A stretch of 13,054 bases of DNA, taken from contig VBOC01000063.1 of NCBI GenBank assembly GCA_005877655.1, positions 1,482-14,535 on the forward strand, read 5' to 3'. The notes under the pieces were generated by a model, which saw only the letters and a list, made by a program, of their open reading frames with translations, made no database searches and had not been told where the DNA came from. The stretch is from Ignavibacteria bacterium. GTDB taxonomy: Bacteria > Bacteroidota > Ignavibacteria > UBA10030 > SZUA-254. Shown here in pieces: positions 6,238 through 13,054 of this stretch (the stretch's first letter is position 1; each line of letters starts with the position of its first letter). A program made the position numbers and the translations under genes.

Positions 6238-7391
6238 GGAGGGCCCGAGTGTTTGAATGCCATCACAGACCGGTCCTCCGCGAAGAGGAAGAGGTACTGC
6301 CCGGCCGCTACGGGCATGGTCTTGATCCGCCCCTCTGATTTATACTGCCAGAGGAACTCTCCACTTGCGGAGTCGAAGGCATACAATGTCTTGTCGAGCG
6401 ATCCGACATACACGGCGCTTCCGGAGACGAGGGGTGGAGCATTGATCACGCTGTTTGTTGTCGTTCGCCAAAGGACGCGCCCCGTTTGGGCATCGAGAGA
6501 GAATACTGTCCGGCCGCTCGTTCCGACATAAACAGCGTGATCGTTGACCGCCTGCGATGCATAGATTCTTGCGTCGAGCGTTTGTTTCCAAACCAGATTC
6601 CCCGAACCGGCATCGAAGGCGTAAAACGTGTTATCAAGAGATCCGACGAAGACTTTCCCGAGGGTGACCGACGGCGACGCCAGAACGCTCCCGCCTGTTT
6701 TCGAAGTCCATCGGAGTTTTCCGTCGTCGACGCCGACAGCATAGACATCCCCGTTGTCGCAGCCGAAAACGACCACAGCCCCGTCGCTCGCCGGCGAGGA
6801 TCGTACGGTTCTCGTCCGAAGGTTTGCCGGAAGCATGAAGCGCCAGATGATCTCCCCGGTTCTTGCGTCCGCGCAGATGAGGCTGCCCTCCAGAGAGGTT
6901 ACATACAATCGTCCTCTCATCAGGAGCGGCGACGTTTCGATGTCTCCGAGCTTCGCGTGCCACTCGATCTTTGCCGTGACAAGATTGTAAGCCAGGAGAC
7001 TCTCCTCGGTCCGGCTCAACGCGAGATACACCAGGTCTCGATCGACGACGGGCGTGCCGACGATAGCCGCGCCGAAGTCGTACTTCCCCATGCCCTTTCC
7101 GGTCGGGATATCGATGACATGAACTTCCCCGGACAGGTTTCCGACGAAGAGGTAGTTGCCCGCAATCGCTCCGGAGAAGGGGCTGAAGCCGGCGGAGGCG
7201 TCATACTCCCACAACATCGCCAACGGGGGCTCTACGGAACTGTGGGAGACGTTCGTTCGCCCGATCCCGCCGCCGTACATTCTCCAATCCCCGCCCGCGG
7301 GGGCCGGGACTTGCTGGAGCCGAAGGTAGCTGCACCCCCAGTGGAGGCAGATGAGCAGGAGAATCCCGATCGATCTCTTCAAAAGTCCCAT
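6234..7391 (-). CDS. PQQ-repeat beta-propeller lipoprotein, BamB-like
   Basis: 385 residues from the ATG at 7391. The N-terminus MGLLKRSIGILLLICLHWGC is a charged, hydrophobic export signal ending in Cys20, a probable lipid-attachment site, although HWG before the cysteine is a loose lipobox. At least seven PQQ-type blades follow, such as GSLICADARTGEIIWRF, GDVYAVGVDDGKLRWTSK, NTFYAFDAGSGNLVWKQ and KTLYAFDSASGEFLWQY, building a seven- or eight-bladed propeller like BamB, the BAM-complex lipoprotein. A quinoprotein dehydrogenase role is unlikely at this size. The frame is open upstream to 7547, but that part is arginine-rich, lacks an export signal and lies inside the preceding gene. The chosen ATG overlaps the stop of the barrel gene by 13 nt and its own stop overlaps the PEGA gene start by 4 nt, so the three are tightly coupled. 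Confidence 0.85.
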   Translation of the reverse strand: MGLLKRSIGILLLICLHWGCSYLRLQQVPAPAGGDWRMYGGGIGRTNVSHSSVEPPLAMLWEYDASAGFSPFSGAIAGNYLFVGNLSGEVHVIDIPTGKGMGKYDFGAAIVGTPVVDRDLVYLALSRTEESLLAYNLVTAKIEWHAKLGDIETSPLLMRGRLYVTSLEGSLICADARTGEIIWRFMLPANLRTRTVRSSPASDGAVVVFGCDNGDVYAVGVDDGKLRWTSKTGGSVLASPSVTLGKVFVGSLDNTFYAFDAGSGNLVWKQTLDARIYASQAVNDHAVYVGTSGRTVFSLDAQTGRVLWRTTTNSVINAPPLVSGSAVYVGSLDKTLYAFDSASGEFLWQYKSEGRIKTMPVAAGQYLFLFAEDRSVMAFKHSGPP

Positions 7392-10234
7392 CCAAAAAAG
7401 AACTGGCTGAACAGCCCGGATTGCAGTCTCGTGAAATTTCCTTCGATGCGTTTGCCGAGATCGTACCTGAGCACAAGCGCGCCGCCCAGGTTGAGGCGCG
7501 CGCCCGCGCCGATGCTCCCGAGAGTCTCGGTATACTCGTCGTCCCATGCGTTGCCGGCATCAAAAAACAGAGCGCCGCGGATCCCGACCAGGGTCAGGCC
7601 CCCGAAAGGAAACCGGACAGCCACCTGATCCAGGAACGGAAATCGAAGCTCGTGGCTCGTCAGCCAGAGTTTCTTGCCCCGAAGGGAAAACCGGTCGTAC
7701 CCGCGAAGGTCCCAGCTCCCGCCCATGAAAAACCGGCGCGCTTCCTTCCCGTCATTAAAGAAGAGCCAGAAGCGCGCGGCATATGCCGAGCGCTCTGCAA
7801 TCCGGAAATACTGGCGGTAATCAAAGATCACGGAATAGTAATTTGCGTTCGAGAACTGGATGTCGGTTGTGTAACCGACGGTCGCGTTAAACCGGTTGCC
7901 GTCAATCGGCCCGCTCGGTCCCCAGAGGGAGTTGTCGTGCGTGAATGAAATCGAGTTTGAAAGAAACAGAGCCCTCCGGGCGAGGTCGATATTCGAGGGT
8001 TCGGAGCCGGCGAGCGCCTGATCGGACGCATCCTTTTGAGAATTGCTGAGGCTGATCGCCGCGGCGATCCTGCGGAATTTCGAGATGGGGTAGCTTAAGG
8101 TAAAATAGCCGCCGAACACCTTCTCGAAAAAGAACTGGTCCGGATCTGTGAGGTCATAGCGCCGCCCGCTGAACCGGTAGATGCCGTAAGCAAAGTTTGT
8201 GCGCTGCTGAAGAGAGATCCGGGAAATCGCGATGTTGAAACTCGAAAGGAGTTCATCGGACGACTGCGCGGTGTTAAAAATGAGGAAATAGTACTGTTCG
8301 TTCCCCAAAAGATCGCTGAGCGCGAGGAACGCACCGCCGTTCGTTCCGAACACCGGGTCGGTAGCGATCTGACTCTGCGCGATGTCGAGGCTGTATTCGC
8401 CCGTGTAGCGGAGACTCTTGACCTCCGATTCACCCCCGATTGAGCCGGGCGTCCATGGTTTATCCTTCACCACGAAGTCCAGGGACCGGGATTGCGTCGA
8501 CGAGTCGTAGACGGCATAGAGATCGGGTACGGAGCGGATCTGAAATCTGAAATTCTCGAACGCAACGAAGACGAGCGTACTATCGGCGAACGTCGGATCG
8601 AAGGCGGCCGTCGTGAAGTCCGTAATTTTCCTCATCTCCTTTGAGCCCGAACCCGTGCTGTCGATTTTCATCATCCAGATATTTCTCGCCCCATCGTGAT
8701 CGCAGGTAAAGACCATCGAGCGCCCGTCGGGCGAGAAACGGGGGGCGGAGTAGCTGTCGGCGCCGTAGGTCAGATAGGTGATGTCGTGCTTGCGGAGGTG
8801 ATAGACGAACAGGTTGTATTTTCCATGCTCGCCGAAGGACGACCGGTCGGATGCGAAGACGATTTCGTCGCCGGACGGGGACCAGTCGGGATCCCGGTCA
8901 TCGTACACGTCGTTTGTCAACCTCGTCAGGATGCTCTTTTCAACATCCCAGATGTAGAGGTCGCTTGTTCCGGACTTGTCGACGGCGTTCATGACCAGGC
9001 GCTTCCCGTCCGGAGCCCATGACGGCGAGCCGAGGACAACGAGGTCTTTAAAATGATACGTTTCGAGCACCCGGTCACTCTTCACATCATAGAGGTGCAG
9101 GGCGTCGTTCTCGCCACTCTTCGTCACAAAGGCGAGGATCCCGTCGGGCGAGATGTCGAGCTTTGACTGGAAAATATGAAACGCTTCGAATTCGTCCGTT
9201 TTCTCCCCCTCGAGGACGGTGGCCGCCTTTTTCTCCGAAGCGCTGTCGAGCGGAATCCTGAAAATGCTGGTGTAGCCGGTGTGGTTGCCGATAAAATAAA
9301 TATCCTTGCGGTCCCCCGAATGGTAGCAGACCGGCTTTGAGTTGAATCCTTCCATGACGATCGGTTTTGATACCGCGCTCGGCTGATCGGCCGCCGCGAG
9401 AAGAGGATAATATTTTTTCTTCAGCGCGTATGTCCATTCCCGGTCGAACTCCCGGTAGTTCCGATCGATCGTTAACTTAAAGATTTCGTCGAAGGAGGAG
9501 GCTTTCCAGAAATTTTCCATTAATAACAGAATTTTCTCCTCGCCATAGCGCTCCGAAACAAATTGAAGGACATTCTGTCCCTCTTTATACATCAGAAACG
9601 TGCCGAAAATCTGATCCATGTCGTTCAGCGGCACGAGGTAATTGCTGACCACGGCATCGCGGATCACCATCTCGGCCTGGGCGTCCCAGGCGGTCGACCA
9701 GTATTCCGCCAGTCCCTCCACAAACCAGAGAGGAGGGAGATGGTCCTGGGACAGGCGGTGGTCGAGGAGAACGCGGTTGATCTTGCTGTGCATGAAGACG
9801 TGGACGAGTTCGTGGCGGATCACGTGGCGAAAATCCCACATCGATCCGTCGTAGGGAATCACGACGCGACCCTTGAGAAACTCGAAGAAGCCGCCGACTC
9901 CTTCGGGGATAAATCCGGGGGTCGTATTGGTCTGCTGAAAGTGGAGATGGGAGCTGTAAAAAATGAGCGGGATGCGGTTTGTGACGTTGTGACTGAACTT
10001 CTGCTCGAGGACCCTGTAGCTCTCCTCCGCCAGAAATGCGCCGCGCTCGGCAAGATCGATCATCTCCGGATAGTAATAAATATCGAAGTGCTCGGTCTTG
10101 AGCACGTGCCAGTCGAAATCGGTGTACTGAACTTTATTCTGTCCGAAGTAGAAAAACTGCGCGGAGGCGGGGCTAACGCAGGTAAGCGAAAGAACCAGAT
10201 AGTATAGAGGAGTTTTCAGCGACAAATCCCACAC
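7379..10234 (-). CDS. Fusion of zinc metallopeptidase, TolB-like propeller and Omp85-type barrel
   Basis: 951 residues in three parts. After a signal peptide ending SPASA (about residue 25) comes a peptidase-MA-like domain with HELVH (141-145) and WFVEGLAEY (Glu173), giving the His, His and Glu zinc ligands and catalytic Glu142 of a gluzincin. The middle (about 290-570) has PD40/TolB-type blades: DISPDG, WAPDGKRLVM, WSPSGDEIVFASDRS and FSPDGRSMVF. The last ~330 residues look like an outer-membrane barrel: alternating aromatic strands, GGSWDLRGYDRFSLRG with the LRGY (843-846) resembling the conserved Omp85 loop motif, FFDAGNAW, and a terminal phenylalanine. No POTRA repeats are visible. It should sit in the outer membrane with peptidase and propeller outside the bilayer, probably periplasmic (inference). 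The GTG at 10234 abuts its AAGG; a TTG at 10225 is better spaced and may be the true start. It follows the isomerase gene by 6 nt. Confidence 0.85.
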   Translation of the reverse strand: MWDLSLKTPLYYLVLSLTCVSPASAQFFYFGQNKVQYTDFDWHVLKTEHFDIYYYPEMIDLAERGAFLAEESYRVLEQKFSHNVTNRIPLIFYSSHLHFQQTNTTPGFIPEGVGGFFEFLKGRVVIPYDGSMWDFRHVIRHELVHVFMHSKINRVLLDHRLSQDHLPPLWFVEGLAEYWSTAWDAQAEMVIRDAVVSNYLVPLNDMDQIFGTFLMYKEGQNVLQFVSERYGEEKILLLMENFWKASSFDEIFKLTIDRNYREFDREWTYALKKKYYPLLAAADQPSAVSKPIVMEGFNSKPVCYHSGDRKDIYFIGNHTGYTSIFRIPLDSASEKKAATVLEGEKTDEFEAFHIFQSKLDISPDGILAFVTKSGENDALHLYDVKSDRVLETYHFKDLVVLGSPSWAPDGKRLVMNAVDKSGTSDLYIWDVEKSILTRLTNDVYDDRDPDWSPSGDEIVFASDRSSFGEHGKYNLFVYHLRKHDITYLTYGADSYSAPRFSPDGRSMVFTCDHDGARNIWMMKIDSTGSGSKEMRKITDFTTAAFDPTFADSTLVFVAFENFRFQIRSVPDLYAVYDSSTQSRSLDFVVKDKPWTPGSIGGESEVKSLRYTGEYSLDIAQSQIATDPVFGTNGGAFLALSDLLGNEQYYFLIFNTAQSSDELLSSFNIAISRISLQQRTNFAYGIYRFSGRRYDLTDPDQFFFEKVFGGYFTLSYPISKFRRIAAAISLSNSQKDASDQALAGSEPSNIDLARRALFLSNSISFTHDNSLWGPSGPIDGNRFNATVGYTTDIQFSNANYYSVIFDYRQYFRIAERSAYAARFWLFFNDGKEARRFFMGGSWDLRGYDRFSLRGKKLWLTSHELRFPFLDQVAVRFPFGGLTLVGIRGALFFDAGNAWDDEYTETLGSIGAGARLNLGGALVLRYDLGKRIEGNFTRLQSGLFSQFFFGWDF

Positions 10235-10240
10235 CTTCTC

Positions 10241-11290
10241 TCACACTTTGCTCAATTCCCACTTGAGGTAATCGATTACCTTCACAGGGGTGGGGTCGAT
10301 GCCGTTGAGCATCGCAACGTAAAAGCTGACCCAATCACCAAGATAAATCAATGAAAACATTCTTGCAAGTCCGGATTTCCCCTCGCTCCAGGCCTCGGTG
10401 GCGCTGGAGGCGAATTCGGAGACGATGCCTTTTGTGAGGTTCATTCTGAGCACGACGCGTTTGTGATCCGAGCGGTCTCTCAGGAAAATAACCGCCATTT
10501 CGCTCATCAGACGGCGGAGGACCTTCCAGCCCACGAGCTCGTTGTGATTCATTTCCGGCAGGACATTCCCATAGGCAAGCACCTTGGCGTTTTCCTCCAG
10601 CTGGCCACGCCACCGGAGGTTCACGGCATCGTACCGGTCGGCGGGAGAATAAATGATCGGCACTTTCCCGTAGAGCCGTTGGGCAAGCTGGAGCGCGGGG
10701 TTCCGCTTCGGATCGAGGGAGTTGTAGCGCCGGCTCTGGCGCCCGAGGGCGCTCATGGTCTCCCCGATATCCTTCTCTCTCGCGCGGATGAATTTCAGCT
10801 TCACAAGAGCGAGAAGCAGCGGGAAGAACGAATACCCGAGCGCGGCCCGCGGCGGCAATCCTTTCGGGATCGTAATCAGCGGTTGCCGAAATTTCCCCGC
10901 GAGGCGCTGAGTCTCCCCGCCGGAGCTGATGCACAGGACCCTCGCCCGCCGCTTGCGCGCGTCAAGGTGCGCTGAAATGGTTTCTTCGGTGTCGCCGGAA
11001 TAGCTCGAGACGATGACGAGCGATTTTTCCCCCACAAAGTGCGGGAGGAAGTAGTGGCGGTTTACGATGAACGGGACCGTTAGTTCAGGCGCGAGATACG
11101 AACGCAGGAGATCACCGGCGATCGCGGAACCGCCGAGTCCCGTGAGGACGATGGAGTCGATCGACGACCCCATCGACGGAATCTTCGTTCGCTTTCCGAT
11201 GCGGACCGCATCCTCGACCTGGCGAGGAAATCCGGCAAGGAGCCGCCGCATCCCCGATTTGTCGTAGCGTTCGATGGTGGATTCATTCAT
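10241..11290 (-). CDS. pgi/pmi: Bifunctional phosphoglucose/phosphomannose isomerase
   Basis: This SIS-fold enzyme interconverts glucose 6-phosphate or mannose 6-phosphate with fructose 6-phosphate in the cytoplasm. At 349 residues it has the size of the archaeal-type bifunctional enzyme, not that of classical Pgi (~550). Seen motifs are GLGGSAIAGD (51-60), SSYSGDTEET (95-104) for phosphate binding, PRAALGYSF (147-155), Glu233 with His249 in PEMNHNE, and DPTPVKVIDYLK (332-343) with Lys337. Glu, His and Lys in this spacing match the catalytic residues known for the Pyrobaculum enzyme, as I recall them. The ATG at 11290 follows the ptsI stop by 44 nt, so it probably shares the pts transcript and handles incoming sugar phosphate. 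The ribosome-binding site is weak. Confidence 0.93.
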   Translation of the reverse strand: MNESTIERYDKSGMRRLLAGFPRQVEDAVRIGKRTKIPSMGSSIDSIVLTGLGGSAIAGDLLRSYLAPELTVPFIVNRHYFLPHFVGEKSLVIVSSYSGDTEETISAHLDARKRRARVLCISSGGETQRLAGKFRQPLITIPKGLPPRAALGYSFFPLLLALVKLKFIRAREKDIGETMSALGRQSRRYNSLDPKRNPALQLAQRLYGKVPIIYSPADRYDAVNLRWRGQLEENAKVLAYGNVLPEMNHNELVGWKVLRRLMSEMAVIFLRDRSDHKRVVLRMNLTKGIVSEFASSATEAWSEGKSGLARMFSLIYLGDWVSFYVAMLNGIDPTPVKVIDYLKWELSKV

Positions 11291-11334
11291 AATTGTTGTG
11301 GCCCTTTATTGTGGGACGATTCGCGGCATGGCGC

Positions 11335-13054
11335 TCAGGTGATCTCAATACCGTCGAGCGGCAGCTCGGGGATTTCTTTCTTCAGGAACTTGCGCAGGTG
11401 TGCCTCGACTTCTTCGGCGGTCCCGATCTTGAGGGCGTCCCTGCTGATTTCCTGGGCTCGCGCATAGTTGAGGCATCGGATGATTTTTTTGATTTCCGGA
11501 AGAACTGCGGGTACGACGCTTAACTCGTCGATGCCGAATCCGATCAGAAGCGCCGCCGCCAGCGGATTTCCCGCCATCTGGCCGCAGATTCCCACCCATC
11601 TTCGCTCCCGATGAGCCGCGTTAATGACATACTTCAGGGTGGTCAACACGCTCGGGTCGAACGTCTTATATAATTTTGCGACAAGGCTGTTGCCCCTGTC
11701 CACGGCGAGCAGATACTGGATGAGGTCGTTCGAACCGATGCTGAGAAAATCGACTTCGGCGGCGATCGCTCTCGCCTTCAGCGCCGCGGCAGGCACCTCG
11801 ATCATGACGCCGATCTGGATATTCTCGTCGAAGCGGATGCGCTTTGATTTCAACGCGGCTTTTGTTTCCTCGACGAATTTCTTCGCCTGCCGGACCTCCT
11901 CGAGTGTGGTCACCATCGGGAACATAATGCCGATATTCTTTCTCACGCTCGCGCGCAGCATCGCCCGCAACTGGTCCCGGAACAGACCGGGCTGGTCGAT
12001 ACTCACTCTGATTCCCCGCCACCCGAGGAACGGATTCGCCTCCTCGGCCATTTCCGGGGCGATCTTGTCGCCTCCGATGTCAAACGTGCGCATGAGAACC
12101 CGGTTCGGATAAATTCTGTCGGCTGCCTTCTTGTATTCGAGGTACTGCTCTTCCTCGGACGGAAAATCATCCCGCCCGATCAGGAGACTCTCGGTCCGGT
12201 AGAGACCGACGCCCTGCGAGCCCTGCCCCACGCAATAGTCGAGCTCTTCGGGGAGCTCGATGTTTGCGGAAAGCTCGACCGTATGGCCGTCGGTGGTTGT
12301 GGCCGGAAGATCGCGCAAGGGGGCGAGCGCCGCCTCGAACTTCAACAATCGTTCTCTCTTGCGCTCGAATTCCTTCCGGCGTTTTTCCGTCGGGTGAATG
12401 ATGACCGTGCCGCTGTACCCGTCGATGATCATCGGGTCGCCGCTTACCGCCTCGCGGCTGACATCACCCAGGCCGACGACGGCGGGGATCTTGAGGGACC
12501 GGGCGAAGAGGGCGGCGTGCGACGTGACCCCCCCGAGGTCGGTCGCGTATCCGAGGACATGGTTTCGACTGAGGATCATCGTATCGGCGGGGGTGAGCGA
12601 GTGGGAGGCGACGATGAACGCCCCTTCGAGCCGCGAGACGAGCTTTTCTTGTTGAAGGTTGCGGATAACACGATTTTTCAGGTCTTCGATGTCGTGAGCC
12701 CGCTCATGCATGTACTCGTCGCGCGCGGCGAGCATCAGGTGCGCATACTTGCCGATTTCATCACTGACAATGAACTCCGCGTTCCTCCGCTCCGAGCGGA
12801 TCCTGCCGACAACCGTGTCGAGAAGAATTCTGTCTTGCAGCACCATGATCTGCGCCTCGAAGATTTTTGCCTTCGCGTCACCGACCTTCTGCTGGGCGAA
12901 GAGCAGGATCTTATTCAGTTCCTTCTCGGATTTTTCCACTGCACGCCTCAGGCGCTTGACCTCCTGCTCGACCTCCCCGGGATCGAGCTCGCGCTCCTCG
13001 ACGCGCGGGATTGCCTTCGCGAAGATGTAAGCCGGACCGAACGCGATGCCGGGA
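11335..13054 (-). CDS. ptsI: PTS enzyme I (PEP-protein phosphotransferase), N-terminus beyond right edge
   Basis: Enzyme I takes phosphate from phosphoenolpyruvate and passes it to HPr. 572 residues are visible. The frame continues past the GTG at 12939 to the edge, reading PGIAFGPAYIFAKA, which is the conserved enzyme I start, so about ten residues are missing. The phosphorylated histidine is in GGVTSHAALFARSLKIP (visible residue 179, against His189 in E. coli). The C-terminal TIM barrel has GLYRTESLLIGR, MRTFDIGGDK, NPFLGWRGIR, FPMVTTLEE, GVMIEVPAA, SIGSNDLIQYLLAVDR and GICGQMAGNP with the catalytic cysteine. No nitrogen-PTS GAF domain is visible, so it is the sugar-type enzyme or a regulatory PTS. 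HPr (ptsH) would be expected just upstream outside the window. Confidence 0.97.
   Translation of the reverse strand, partial: PGIAFGPAYIFAKAIPRVEERELDPGEVEQEVKRLRRAVEKSEKELNKILLFAQQKVGDAKAKIFEAQIMVLQDRILLDTVVGRIRSERRNAEFIVSDEIGKYAHLMLAARDEYMHERAHDIEDLKNRVIRNLQQEKLVSRLEGAFIVASHSLTPADTMILSRNHVLGYATDLGGVTSHAALFARSLKIPAVVGLGDVSREAVSGDPMIIDGYSGTVIIHPTEKRRKEFERKRERLLKFEAALAPLRDLPATTTDGHTVELSANIELPEELDYCVGQGSQGVGLYRTESLLIGRDDFPSEEEQYLEYKKAADRIYPNRVLMRTFDIGGDKIAPEMAEEANPFLGWRGIRVSIDQPGLFRDQLRAMLRASVRKNIGIMFPMVTTLEEVRQAKKFVEETKAALKSKRIRFDENIQIGVMIEVPAAALKARAIAAEVDFLSIGSNDLIQYLLAVDRGNSLVAKLYKTFDPSVLTTLKYVINAAHRERRWVGICGQMAGNPLAAALLIGFGIDELSVVPAVLPEIKKIIRCLNYARAQEISRDALKIGTAEEVEAHLRKFLKKEIPELPLDGIEIT

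Noticed and set aside
7392..7547. N-terminal extension of the PQQ lipoprotein to 7547
   Set aside because: The extra 52 residues are arginine-rich, come before the export signal and lie inside the barrel gene. The ATG at 7391 gives a proper signal peptide.
6486..7628. Plus-strand open frame of 380 codons opposite the PQQ gene and the end of the barrel gene
   Set aside because: It spans two well-supported minus-strand genes in an antisense frame and has no recognisable domain.

Overview
This window carries ten protein-coding genes, all on the minus strand. Two are cut by the window edges: a YceD-family gene on the left and ptsI on the right. The sequence is GC-rich and tightly packed, with mostly weak Shine-Dalgarno sites and several GTG or TTG starts. 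A PorZ-like double-propeller protein with a type IX secretion-type tail, a DUF3276 (PUR-alpha-like) protein and PEGA/PQQ/TolB-type envelope proteins together point to the Bacteroidota/Ignavibacteriota (FCB) group. An Ignavibacteria-like genome is my best guess; this is inferred from protein style and not from a marker gene.

Read in the direction of transcription (right to left), block 1 runs from the right edge to 5510. It holds ptsI (5'-truncated), a bifunctional phosphoglucose/phosphomannose isomerase, a 951-residue fusion of zinc metallopeptidase, TolB-like propeller and Omp85-type barrel, a BamB-like PQQ-propeller lipoprotein, and a small PEGA-domain protein with C-terminal hydrophobic segments. 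Gaps are 44 and 6 nt, followed by overlaps of 13 and 4 nt, so this looks like one operon joining sugar phosphate metabolism to an envelope module.

Block 2 (5400 to 1021) starts at a clear sigma-70-type promoter (TTGACT, 17 nt, TATATT). It contains a Crp/Fnr regulator with cAMP-type binding residues, a PHP-domain phosphoesterase, lumazine synthase (ribH) and the PorZ-like propeller protein. Block 3 is the small DUF3276 gene. It is followed by a 443-nt intergenic region holding four copies of a 40-bp tandem repeat, each with a hairpin, and then a second promoter with the same hexamers and spacing in front of the YceD-family gene.

Two genes carry sequence-level damage. The PEGA gene has its signal peptide in a different frame from its body, and the PorZ-like gene has its expected C-terminal tail in a different frame. 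Each would be repaired by adding one base. The most distinctive biology is the peptidase-propeller-barrel fusion with its overlapping BamB-like partner; the most distinctive non-coding feature is the hairpin repeat array.
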